Below, piece by piece: positions 1-6,416 of a stretch of 7,011 bases of DNA. The notes beneath the pieces were generated by a model that was not told where the DNA came from, made no database searches, and saw nothing but the letters and a program-made list of their open reading frames with translations. Origin of the DNA: Thermoplasmata archaeon. GTDB lineage: Archaea > Thermoplasmatota > Thermoplasmata > Lutacidiplasmatales > UBA184. The stretch spans positions 1-7,011 of the forward strand of contig JASHYB010000194.1 of the NCBI GenBank assembly GCA_030043255.1. The letters are read 5' to 3'. Position numbers and translations under genes: made by a program. Numbering within the stretch: position 1 is the stretch's first letter; each line of letters opens with the position of its first letter.

Positions 1-2
1 TC

Positions 3-2684
3 TGCATCGGCATCTGCCTCAACCTCGACCTCGGCTCGGTCAGCGCTTGGGTCTTCCTCTTCGTCAGCGCGAGCCTGTACACCGGCCTCGGCACGACGCC
101 TCCCCCGAACGGAGACTGGAGCGCGGGGCAGTGCGGCTCCGGCTACGCGGTGCAGGGGCTCTACAGCACCAGCCCGTACGACACGCTCGAGGACCAGTAT
201 TGGTTGGTCATCTGCTGGCACATCGGCGTGCAGTGGGGGGTGAGCTGGAGCGCCGTCCTGGGCCTCTTCAGCGGGTCGATCTACACGAGCGGCGACTACA
301 CGATCTACGCCGGACCCGTGACGACCACGGTCGATGTCTGCAGCCATACGTACGACGTCTGCACACCGGCGCTCACCTGGAGCAACCCGGTGACGCCGGA
401 CCCATCGTGGTCGATGCCCAGCGGGAGCACCGACACCCTGGACGTCTACAGCCCCCTGAGCGTAACGGGCTACACGGAGACGATCGGCGGAACGTGGGCT
501 ACCCCGGTCGCCGCACCCCAGGGAGGTCCCACCCCGTGCGGCACGGTCGCGGATATCGGAGGCGGCCCGGCGGGATCGGTCGTGAGCTACGTCGCGCCGA
601 CGGTCTCGGCCACCGAGTACTGCGAACTGACGTTCCGCACCGGTCTGGCCTTCGGGCTGTCGCTTGCCTCCGGGCAGATCAACAGCGTCAGCTTCGTCAT
701 CGAGATCACGCCCCCGACGCTGCACTTGCCCGGGCCCATCTGCCTCGCCTGCACCTTCCACTGCGTGGCCAGCTGGTGCGCCCCACTCGCGGTCTCGGGG
801 GTTCCGTGGCGGGTCACGTACCAAGGGCCCTTGCCCGGCACCCAGCGCTTCGAGGTGAGCCAGGTGTTTGGCCAGCCCATCCAGCTGAGCAACCTCGCGG
901 ACGGCAACTACAGCTACGCGATCACGCCCCCGCCCGGGCTGACGATCGCGAACGGTACCAACGGAACGTTCGACATCACCGGGCAGCAGGCCTACCTGCC
1001 GATCACGTGGGCGCCGCTGGCGATCGCGTTCCGAGAGAGCGGCTTGCCCGGCGGTACGGCCTGGGGGGTCACGATCGACGGAACGGCGGCGAACACCACC
1101 CTCAGCACCCTGAACTTCACCGGCGCCTCCGGCAACCTGACCTACCGGGTCGACCATGTTGCCGGCTACTACGTCACGCCGACGAACACGAGCACGGTCG
1201 AGCTCGTCGGCTCGGACCTCACGGTCCCCGTGACCTTCGTCCGCAACGCAACCATGGCCCCCAAGGCTCTCGAGACCGCCGTGGTCCGGTTCGTCGGCCT
1301 CGGGCTGCTCCTGAATTTCACGGTGGTGTTGAGTCCCGGGGTCTCCGAGAGAGGACTCAACCCGTCGTTCGACCTGACGAACGGGACCTACAACTACACC
1401 ATCGTCTCGCCGTACGGCTACGCTCCCCAGGCGTCGGGGCAGCTCACGGTGGTCGCCCCCACGGGGCAGACCATCGATCGATCGTTCCTTCCGCCCAGCT
1501 ATCCGGTGACGGTGGTCGAGTACGGTCTGCCGTCGGGGACGATTTGGTCCGCCACGATCGACGGCGCCCAGGTCTCGACCAACACGTCCTTCCTCCAGGT
1601 CCTGGTGCCCAACGGAACCTGCAGCTACTCGGTCGCTCCGGAGGCGAACTTCGCGGGAGCGCCCTCGGGCACCGTGGTGGTGAACGGCAGCGCCCAGTCG
1701 ATCGGCGCCTACTTCCGACCGGTCCTGTACAGCGTCGCGCTGGTCGAGACCGGGTTGCCGCTGGGCACCAACTTCAGCGCGGATCTGGCCGGTCGGCTGC
1801 TCTGGACCGACGTCTCCGGGACCCGCACGGCGCTGGACTGGCTGGAACCGAACGGCTCGTATCCGTACATCTTCGCCCAGCCACCGGGCTGGAACGGGGG
1901 CATCAACATTGGGGATCTGGTCGTCTCGGGCTCGTCAGTCCAGCAGAACTTGACGTTCCTCGCCTCGACGAAGCCGTACTACCGTGTGGAGTTCAAGGAG
2001 ACGGGCCTCCCGAGCGGCCATGGCCCCTGGTCGGTGACGGCCGGCGGGCAAACGGTCGAGTCGGAGGGCCGGGACGCGAATCTGTCGCTCGAGGACGGAA
2101 CCTACACGTACTCGGTAGTGGGGCCGGCGGGCCATCCGCCCAAGGTTCCGACCGGAGCGCTAACGGTCCACGAGCGGGCCAAGTCGGTGAGCGTCCGGTT
2201 CACGGCGACGCTGTATCCGGTGCAGTTCCATGAGGTCGGGCTCGCGAAGGGGGCGTGGTCGGTCAAGCTGGACGGACACCGCAAGAGCGCCCCGGCCGGC
2301 GGGGTCATCACCTTCGAGGTCCCCGACGGAGAGTACCTGTACACGGTGGGCCACGTCAAGGGCTACGTCAGTTCGGGTTCTCCGGCGTACGCTTCCGTGG
2401 ACGGGGCGCTCGCCTCGGTCAACGTCACCTTCGTCGCCGGGGAGATGACCGGCCCGATCCCCGCCGCGGGCTCTACGAGGGACCTGCGCGATCCGACCGT
2501 GACGAGCACGGCGGCGTCACCCAGCCTCGCCGGACTCGCGGCCAGTGGTCTCGCTCTCCTCGTCGGGATGGTCGCCGCCACCCTGGCTGTCGAAGGAGTG
2601 CGACGGCGACGCGCTCCGTGGTCCCCCGAGGCGGTGGGGGACCGGCGTCGGCGCGCCCGCGCCGGTCGGCTCCCTAGACCGTAG
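3..2684 (+). CDS. Large cell-surface protein with tandem GLPxGTxW repeats and C-terminal membrane anchor (5' partial)
   Basis: The frame is open from the first bases of the window to TAG at 2682-2684, giving 893 residues; the true start lies upstream. Seen directly: a Cys-rich head (12 Cys in the first 259 residues, ending in a C-x2-C-x3-C-x4-C cluster at 247-259). Next come about seven repeats of roughly 75-80 residues (about 263-815), several opening with an 'F.E.GLP.GT.W.V..DG' motif and carrying a central '(D/N)G.Y.Y.V' strand. A hydrophobic helix (842-863) follows, then an Arg-rich tail with two RRRR runs. Many NxS/T sequons are present. Known: such repeats are frequent in secreted proteins and thermopsin-type proteases of Thermoplasmata. 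Inference: an extracellular, probably glycosylated stalk or adhesin held by the C-terminal helix, with the tail in the cytosol. No catalytic motif is visible; an enzyme domain could lie upstream. Function is unknown. Confidence 0.85.
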   Translation, partial: CIGICLNLDLGSVSAWVFLFVSASLYTGLGTTPPPNGDWSAGQCGSGYAVQGLYSTSPYDTLEDQYWLVICWHIGVQWGVSWSAVLGLFSGSIYTSGDYTIYAGPVTTTVDVCSHTYDVCTPALTWSNPVTPDPSWSMPSGSTDTLDVYSPLSVTGYTETIGGTWATPVAAPQGGPTPCGTVADIGGGPAGSVVSYVAPTVSATEYCELTFRTGLAFGLSLASGQINSVSFVIEITPPTLHLPGPICLACTFHCVASWCAPLAVSGVPWRVTYQGPLPGTQRFEVSQVFGQPIQLSNLADGNYSYAITPPPGLTIANGTNGTFDITGQQAYLPITWAPLAIAFRESGLPGGTAWGVTIDGTAANTTLSTLNFTGASGNLTYRVDHVAGYYVTPTNTSTVELVGSDLTVPVTFVRNATMAPKALETAVVRFVGLGLLLNFTVVLSPGVSERGLNPSFDLTNGTYNYTIVSPYGYAPQASGQLTVVAPTGQTIDRSFLPPSYPVTVVEYGLPSGTIWSATIDGAQVSTNTSFLQVLVPNGTCSYSVAPEANFAGAPSGTVVVNGSAQSIGAYFRPVLYSVALVETGLPLGTNFSADLAGRLLWTDVSGTRTALDWLEPNGSYPYIFAQPPGWNGGINIGDLVVSGSSVQQNLTFLASTKPYYRVEFKETGLPSGHGPWSVTAGGQTVESEGRDANLSLEDGTYTYSVVGPAGHPPKVPTGALTVHERAKSVSVRFTATLYPVQFHEVGLAKGAWSVKLDGHRKSAPAGGVITFEVPDGEYLYTVGHVKGYVSSGSPAYASVDGALASVNVTFVAGEMTGPIPAAGSTRDLRDPTVTSTAASPSLAGLAASGLALLVGMVAATLAVEGVRRRRAPWSPEAVGDRRRRARAGRLPRP
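789..2447 (+). repeat. Seven tandem beta-sandwich-like protein repeats within the surface protein
   Basis: Approximate unit boundaries are 789-1016, 1017-1274, 1275-1496, 1497-1721, 1722-1967, 1968-2207 and 2208-2447. Units 2, 4, 5, 6 and 7 keep the opening motif (for example ESGLPGGTAW, EYGLPSGTIW, ETGLPLGTNF, ETGLPSGHGPW, EVGLAKGAW). Units 1 and 3 are degenerate. Each unit has a mid-unit turn such as DGTYTYSV, PNGTCSYSV or DGEYLYTV and ends in a 'V.F.' strand. Repetition is at protein level only; the DNA copies are well diverged, so this is an old expansion. One lone Cys occurs in the fourth unit. Confidence 0.75.
2620..2643 (+). repeat. Perfect 8-bp inverted repeat in the 3' end of the surface-protein gene
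   Basis: GGTCCCCC (2620-2627) and GGGGGACC (2636-2643) flank an 8-base loop. The hairpin lies inside codons for the Arg-rich cytosolic tail, about 40 bases before the stop. No T-run follows, so it does not look like a standard intrinsic terminator. It may be a chance product of the GC-rich composition. Confidence 0.4.
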
Positions 2685-2763
2685 GACCGCAGGGCTTGCG
2701 CGCCTTCAGGGAGAACATGAGTGGAATCCGTCGCGCCCGGGGGGGCCTGCTCCAACGGCCGTC

Positions 2764-2809
2764 CCGCTCCCTTCGGAGGAACTCCGGCACATCCTACCAG
2801 GGGGAGCGG
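2764..2809. repeat. Nested inverted repeat in the convergent intergenic region
   Basis: An outer stem pairs CCGCTCCC (2764-2771) with GGGAGCGG (2802-2809). Inside it a second perfect hairpin, CGGAG-GAA-CTCCG, occupies 2774-2786. The element lies about 80 bases after the surface-protein stop and about 120 bases before the end of the convergent DinB frame, where a bidirectional transcription end or structured 3' UTR would be expected. There is no clear T-run on either strand. The rest of 2685-2930 shows no gene I can support. Confidence 0.35.
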
Positions 2810-2930
2810 AAAGGCTAGGGCAGGAGCGCGTCCCAGACCGAGGCCCTCCCTGCGCAACGCGAAGGTTCCGAGGCCTGGAGGTCCCTCTCCACGGAACGGC
2901 GCGCCAGGTCACCGGAGGAGCGGTTCCCCT

Positions 2931-3461
2931 TCAACACGTAGGAGCGTCCCGAATTCGGCCGACCTCGTGATCCCACCGGAACCAACTGTAGACCGGCGCG
3001 TCGACGTCGATCTGCCAGAGGAGGGCGATGAGCTCGCCGCGATGCTGGAGCTCCTCCTCCACGAGATGCCAGAGCACCTCGCGGACCGGGATCCGGCATT
3101 CGTGGGGCGGCACCTGGCCCCGCTTCACCAGGATCGTCCGCGCGAGCTCCGCGTCGTCCAGTCGCGCCAGCTACCGCTCGATCTGGTCCTGCACGTAGGC
3201 CTCGTCCTTGCGCAGCACGGCGACGCTGAGGGGCGCATCCGAGTCCCCCTCCTGCGGGGGGAACGGTTCGGTCGAGCAGTTCTGGAACCAGAACTACAGG
3301 GCGCCCTGAGAGTGGGCAAGGATGTCCAGCAGCGTCGGGTGGGACGCTCCCCGATCGCGCGTGAGCTCCGCCGGAGGGAGCTTGTCGAACGTCTCCAGAT
3401 AGCCCCGACGCGCGGCGGCAAGGTAGGCGAACCACGCGCGGATCGCCTCGAGCTCCGACAC
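2931..3461 (-). pseudogene. DinB/YfiT-family protein interrupted by two in-frame TAG codons
   Basis: Reading from a GTG at 3461 to TGA at 2933-2931 gives a 176-codon frame whose product matches the DinB four-helix fold. The N-terminal helix is followed by 'PTLLDILAHSQGAL' (residues 42-55). A middle helix contains 'QIERxLARLDDAELAR' and the C-terminal helix reads 'VREVLWHLVEEELQHRGEL' (126-144). The length is near the family norm of about 150-170. Codon 56 (3296-3294) and codon 97 (3173-3171) are both TAG; there is no frameshift and codon use stays GC-rich throughout. H50, H132 and H140 are candidates for the family's His metal ligands. The family includes damage-inducible proteins and thiol-dependent transferases; the substrate cannot be told here. 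It sits 25 bases after the SnoaL-like gene and may share its transcript. Either a recent pseudogene or a gene with recoded amber codons. The GTG start is uncertain. Confidence 0.72.
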
Positions 3462-3486
3462 GGCGATCGGTCCGGGCAGGAATCGT

Positions 3487-3840
3487 TCAGGGCGAGTCCT
3501 TGAGCAATGCTCCGTAGGACGATTTGCGCTTCACCTTGCCGTCCTGGAGCTCGTAGATGTTGCAGTAGTGGACCCGGAACGTGCGCCCATCCTTCTTGCG
3601 GACGACCACGTTGCCCTCAGCGACCACGACGTTGCCCTCCTCGATCAGGCGGGTGGTCTGGCTGTGGAGCTCGTCGTCGCCGTAGTTCCGGACGAACGCC
3701 TCCTTGCCCCGGGTGATCGCCCCGGAGGCCGGGACCCCGTCCGCCCACTCGACCCACTCCACGTCGTCAGCCAGCAGGGGGCCGAGCTTGGACGGGGCGG
3801 TCGCGACCACGGTCTCGATGAGCTTCTTGTTCGGGCTCAT
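3487..3840 (-). CDS. SnoaL/NTF2-like (ketosteroid-isomerase-fold) small protein
   Basis: The product has 117 residues from ATG at 3840 to TGA. The pattern fits the NTF2-like cone fold: N-terminal helix (LIETVVATAPSKLGPLLADDVEW), a short acidic/aromatic stretch (VEWVEWADG), 'GKEAFVRNYGDD', then a beta-sheet with 'NVVVAEGNVVVRKKDGRTFRVHYCNIYELQDGKVKRKSSY'. This 'F...Y..IYE..DGKV' ending is typical of SnoaL-like proteins of about 110-140 residues. The family covers isomerases, hydrolases and many proteins with no known substrate, so no reaction is assigned. A TTG nine codons upstream (3867) is open in frame, but the residues between look non-conserved and the ATG is preferred. The DinB-like frame follows 25 bases downstream on the same strand. 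No signal peptide or membrane segment is seen. Confidence 0.8.
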   Translation of the reverse strand: MSPNKKLIETVVATAPSKLGPLLADDVEWVEWADGVPASGAITRGKEAFVRNYGDDELHSQTTRLIEEGNVVVAEGNVVVRKKDGRTFRVHYCNIYELQDGKVKRKSSYGALLKDSP

Positions 3841-3863
3841 GGCGACCGCGATCCCGAACCGGG

Positions 3864-3870
3864 ACAAAAC
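3864..3870 (-). promoter_or_regulatory. Possible TATA-like box of the SnoaL-like gene
   Basis: A TTTT tract (minus-strand GTTTTGT) is the only A/T-rich stretch upstream of the gene. Its centre is about 27 bases before the ATG at 3840, which would suit a leaderless archaeal transcript. No purine-rich BRE is evident and no Shine-Dalgarno sequence precedes the ATG. The match to a TATA consensus is weak. Confidence 0.3.
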
Positions 3871-4084
3871 AGGTCAGGTCACTGCCGGGGAGGACCTGCC
3901 GAGCCGTCGTAGCTGGGAAGTCCGGGAGCGGAGGGCCCCCGTCGGGCCCGTGGAGCTCACCTCGCGACGCGGGCGCTCGTCAGCTCGCCTCTCCAGCGAA
4001 GGGGCCGGCGGAGCCCGGTCCTGCGGCTCGGAAGGTCGTGCAGAGGGCCGGGGTACGAGCTCACGCGGCCCAAGCGATCCTGGC

Positions 4085-4780
4085 TCAAGGCGAGGCGGCC
4101 CGACGCCCCGGTCCGCGATCCTCCACATCGACGCTTCGGGGCCGCCAGGCTGCGGCGACGACGACGGCCGCCAGCGGCACGGCCGTCAGGTACAGCCAGA
4201 GGTCCGTGTAGGTTCTCGACAGCAGCGCGGGCGCCAAGGTTCGGGCCGGGTTCAGGGAGCTGCCGGTCAACGGCCCGATGAGGTAGGTGGACAGGCCGAC
4301 GGCCGCCGGGGGCAAGCCGAGCCTCCAACGGGCCCGACCCTCTCCCCGGTCCGCGAGGGTGAAGACCGCGGCGACCAGGAGGGCCGTGAACGCAGCCTCG
4401 GCGGCGAAGGCCAGGAACAGCTCGCCGGGGACGGGAACGGTCGCGCCAAGGTGGCTTCCGCTGCCGAGCGTTCCCAGCACCGTGAGGCTCCCGACGACGG
4501 CGCCGCAGAACTGCGCGACCCAGTAGCCGGGCGTGCCCTCCCACGCCACCCGGCCGCTCAAGGCGAGCGCGAGCGTGACGGCCGGATTGAGGTGGGCTCC
4601 GGAGACCTCGACGAACAGCACGACGGGGATGAGGACGGCGAGGAACCACGCGACGGCCATCGCCCACTGCGGGATCCCTCCGAGACGACCCGCGCCGACG
4701 ACGGTCCCGGTACCGATCCCGACGAGAAGGGCGGTGCCCGCGAACTCGGCCGCCCATCGCCGGCCGGGCGCCGGGTTCAT
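4085..4780 (-). CDS. aqpS: Aquaporin/MIP-family channel, last gene of the arsenic operon
   Basis: The product has 231 residues and about six hydrophobic helices. It carries both half-helix signatures: 'SGAHLNPAVTL' (NPA at 65-67) and 'TGSSLNPARTL' (NPA at 177-179, with the selectivity-filter Arg at 180). Length is normal for the family. The ATG at 4780 overlaps the arsC stop in ATGA, and GGAG lies about 10 bases upstream, so an in-frame start further upstream inside arsC is unlikely. By hand alignment to E. coli AqpZ, the His that makes water-selective pores is replaced by Thr165 and the filter Thr by Ser174, suggesting a wider pore. Known: AqpS of Sinorhizobium, encoded in an ars operon, conducts arsenite out after ArsC reduction, and relatives pass methylated arsenicals. 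Inference: passive exit route for As(III) or its methylated products. The assignment to MIP is firm; the substrate comes from context. Confidence 0.88.
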   Translation of the reverse strand: MNPAPGRRWAAEFAGTALLVGIGTGTVVGAGRLGGIPQWAMAVAWFLAVLIPVVLFVEVSGAHLNPAVTLALALSGRVAWEGTPGYWVAQFCGAVVGSLTVLGTLGSGSHLGATVPVPGELFLAFAAEAAFTALLVAAVFTLADRGEGRARWRLGLPPAAVGLSTYLIGPLTGSSLNPARTLAPALLSRTYTDLWLYLTAVPLAAVVVAAAWRPRSVDVEDRGPGRRAASP

Positions 4781-5226
4781 CGGGGTACGCTCCGGAGGCG
4801 CTTGCGGGCGGCCGGGTCGGCAGCCCCTAGTTCCGTGCACAGGCCCCTCACTAGGGCAGCGATCCGGTCGCGAACCTGGCGAAACTCCGCGTCATCGAGC
4901 GCTGCCGGGTCGGGGAGCGACCAGTCCCGGAGCTCCGCCCCCTTGAGGCGCGCCGGACAACTGACGTCGTCCAGGCACCCCATCGTCACGCGTACCCCGG
5001 CCGAGTCCACCATCTCGCGAGTGAGCAGCTGGGGAGCGTGGGCCGGCGCGACCAGCCCGATCTCCCCCAACATCGACGAGGTCCTCGGGTTCGCCCGGGC
5101 CGCCGGCTTCGTCCCAGCGGAGGTCGCGGTCCAACCCGGTGGGGGATCGGCGTTGAACATCGCTTCCGCCATGAGGGAACGGCACGCGTTCTCGACGCAG
5201 ACGAACAGGACGACGCCCGGAGGCAC
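4777..5226 (-). CDS. arsC: Arsenate reductase, low-molecular-weight phosphatase (thioredoxin-coupled) type
   Basis: The product has 149 residues, starting at GTG 5226, six bases after the arsM stop. The N-terminal P-loop 'VLFVCVENACRS' gives C10-(X)5-R16, the LMW-phosphatase catalytic loop, with a second Cys at 15. 'VTMGCLDDVSCP' supplies C84 and C90, the redox pair that forms the disulfide cascade in this class, and 'DWSLPDP' (101-107) carries the expected Asp-Pro loop. The reaction is As(V) to As(III) in the cytosol, with electrons from thioredoxin or a similar carrier. All key residues are present and the length is close to the usual 130-145, with a short Arg-rich C-terminal extension. The stop overlaps the aquaporin start by four bases, implying translational coupling. 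This is a phosphatase-type enzyme, not the glutaredoxin-type ArsC of E. coli plasmids. Confidence 0.93.
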   Translation of the reverse strand: MPPGVVLFVCVENACRSLMAEAMFNADPPPGWTATSAGTKPAARANPRTSSMLGEIGLVAPAHAPQLLTREMVDSAGVRVTMGCLDDVSCPARLKGAELRDWSLPDPAALDDAEFRQVRDRIAALVRGLCTELGAADPAARKRLRSVPR

Positions 5227-5230
5227 GCGG

Positions 5231-5239
5231 CCTCACCTC
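5231..5239 (-). promoter_or_regulatory. Shine-Dalgarno of arsC, embedding the arsM stop codon
   Basis: The minus strand reads GAGGTGAGG, ending four bases before the arsC GTG. It contains GAGGTGA, a full match to the anti-SD core, and the arsM TGA (5235-5233) lies within it. This supports the GTG at 5226 as the arsC start and implies that ribosomes ending arsM can re-initiate on arsC. Confidence 0.7.
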
Positions 5240-6024
5240 GAGGGCTTCACGGCGCGAATGTGGGCCGCCCCCACGCTCGCCGGCTTCCGGTGACCGTCGG
5301 GCGCGCGGGCGGCTGGCGCGAGCTCCACCGCCACCCGGGAAAACCCGACGCTTCGAAGGAGGCGTCGCAGCCGGGAGACTTCGATGGCCCCGGCCGAGCA
5401 GGAGACCCAGCGGGAGGGGTCCGATCGTTCCTTCGAGGCGATCGGCCGCGTCGCCACGACGTCGGCGATCGCGAGCCGGCCCCCCGGTCGCAGCACCCGG
5501 AACGCTTCCCGGTACGCGGCGGCCTTGTCCGGCACGAGGTTGACGACGCAGTTGGACAGGACGACGTCGACGGATCGATCCGGCACCGGCAGGTGGTCGA
5601 TCTCCCCCAGCCGAAACTCGACGTTCCGGTAGCGGCCCGACCGAGCGATGGCCCGGGCCCGGCTCAGCATTTCCGGGGTCATGTCGACGCCGATCACCCG
5701 ACCTCCCGGTCCGACCCGCCGCGACGCCAGGAAGCAGTCGATGCCTGCTCCGCTCCCCAGATCGAGGACGACCTCCCCCGGCCGTAGCGACGCCCGGGCG
5801 GCGGGGTTCCCGCAGCCCAGCCCGAGGTCCGCGCCCGGCGGCAGGTGGGCGAGCTCCTCCGTCGCGTAGCCCGGCTGCGTCGAGCAACCCGAGTCGCCGC
5901 AACACGTGCCGGCCTCGGCGACAGTCCCGCAACACGCCCCTCCGGTCGCGACGGCGGCGTACCGGGAGCGGACCTGATCCTTGCGCCGTTCTGCGGGGGA
6001 CCCTCGGACCGCATCCGCGGTCAC
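5233..6024 (-). CDS. arsM: Arsenite S-adenosylmethionine methyltransferase
   Basis: The product has 263 residues from a GTG at 6024 that overlaps the arsR stop (GTGA). The frame stays open far upstream, but that part is antisense-like sequence running through arsR, so the GTG is preferred. Cys pairs C31-C32 and C41-C42 near the N-terminus are followed by 'GADLGLGCGNP' (C71), the SAM-binding motif 'VVLDLGSGAGIDCFLA' (85-100), 'IGVDMTPEML', 'NVEFRLGEIDHLPVPD', 'SNCVVNL' (C159) and 'CSAGAI' (C209). The four Cys positions known from algal ArsM (Cys44, 72, 174, 224) all have counterparts: one of the N-terminal pairs, C71, C159 and C209. The enzyme methylates As(III) in the cytosol to mono-, di- and possibly trimethyl forms, using SAM and thiols. 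It is shorter than many homologues because the C-terminal domain is reduced. Confidence in the family is very high. Confidence 0.95.
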   Translation of the reverse strand: MTADAVRGSPAERRKDQVRSRYAAVATGGACCGTVAEAGTCCGDSGCSTQPGYATEELAHLPPGADLGLGCGNPAARASLRPGEVVLDLGSGAGIDCFLASRRVGPGGRVIGVDMTPEMLSRARAIARSGRYRNVEFRLGEIDHLPVPDRSVDVVLSNCVVNLVPDKAAAYREAFRVLRPGGRLAIADVVATRPIASKERSDPSRWVSCSAGAIEVSRLRRLLRSVGFSRVAVELAPAARAPDGHRKPASVGAAHIRAVKPSR

Positions 6025-6389
6025 GGGAGGAGGCTTCCCGGGTTCCGGCGCAAGCGGTAGTACATCCACTTCCCTTTCCGGCGGGCCGCGACCGCTCCCG
6101 CTGCGACGAGCACCCCCATGTGGTGGCTCACGGTGGCGTGGCTGAGCCCCGTGGCAGCCTGGATCTCGCACGCGCACAGTTCCCCCCGTCGCTTGAGCAG
6201 GGCGACCGCGAGCAGCCGGTGCTCGTCCGACAGCGCCTTGACCCGGCGCAGCGCCCGGGCGAACCCCGGCGACGCCCCGAGCTCCTTGCCCAGCGCCGCG
6301 TATTCCGGGACGCAGCACGCCGCGTCCTCCCCGGTCAACCTCTCGAGACGTTCCCCCAGAGCCGCATCGACCTTGGCCGCGGGCATCAT
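6021..6389 (-). CDS. arsR: ArsR-family arsenic-responsive repressor
   Basis: The product has 122 residues from ATG at 6389; a second ATG at 6386 is equally possible. Two in-frame GTGs at 6410 and 6407 are rejected because the TATA-like box and operator overlap them. The winged-helix domain runs from about 43 to 115: 'ALRRVKALSDEHRLLAVALLKRRGELCACEIQ', then the recognition helix 'GLSHATVSHHMGVL' (81-94) and the wing 'AVAARRKGKWMYYRL'. Candidate As(III) thiols are C25-C26 in the N-terminal extension and C72/C74 just before the recognition helix. The protein is a dimeric repressor released from DNA by arsenite. It heads the operon, so it should be autoregulated through the two dyads at its own start. 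The N-terminal extension of about 40 residues makes it longer than the shortest ArsR proteins. Confidence 0.93.
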   Translation of the reverse strand: MMPAAKVDAALGERLERLTGEDAACCVPEYAALGKELGASPGFARALRRVKALSDEHRLLAVALLKRRGELCACEIQAATGLSHATVSHHMGVLVAAGAVAARRKGKWMYYRLRRNPGSLLP

Positions 6390-6406
6390 GTTGACGTATA
6401 TCGACA
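6389..6406. promoter_or_regulatory. Putative ArsR operator, proximal copy (overlaps the arsR start)
   Basis: TGTTGACGTATATCGACA is an imperfect dyad (TGTtGAC-N4-aTCgACA, 5 of 7 arm pairs). It matches the distal copy at 13 of 18 positions, including the whole outer TCGACA and the shared TGTnGACG. Its last base on the minus strand is the A of the arsR ATG. A repressor bound here would cover the predicted transcription start. The assignment to ArsR is by position and symmetry only. Confidence 0.6.
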
Positions 6407-6409
6407 CCA

Positions 6410-6416
6410 CTATATG
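6410..6416 (-). promoter_or_regulatory. TATA-like box of the arsRMC-aquaporin operon
   Basis: The minus strand reads CATATAG, the best TATA match in the window, between the two operator dyads. Its centre is 24-27 bases from the two candidate arsR ATG codons, so transcription would begin at or next to the start codon, giving a leaderless mRNA. No Shine-Dalgarno sequence precedes arsR, which agrees. The element is nearly symmetric (CTATATG on the plus strand), so it could also serve divergent transcription. Confidence 0.55.

Noticed and set aside
47..2233. Long plus-strand frame of about 728 codons overlapping the surface protein
   Set aside because: Its product is Arg/Gly/Pro-rich with no domain; the overlapping frame has the clear repeats and membrane anchor.
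2620..2643. Intrinsic terminator of the surface-protein gene
   Set aside because: The hairpin is inside the coding sequence and has no following T-run.
2721..3503. Plus-strand frame of 260 codons
   Set aside because: It is antisense to the DinB-like frame, whose minus-strand product has recognisable motifs; the long opening is a product of GC-rich codons.
3704..5293. Plus-strand frame of 529 codons
   Set aside because: It is antisense to the aquaporin and arsC genes, with charged low-complexity product and no domain.
6391..6416. Bacterial sigma-70 promoter (TTGACG then TATATG, plus strand)
   Set aside because: The spacing is 14 bases rather than 16-18, both hexamers are parts of the operator/TATA arrangement, and the window looks archaeal.
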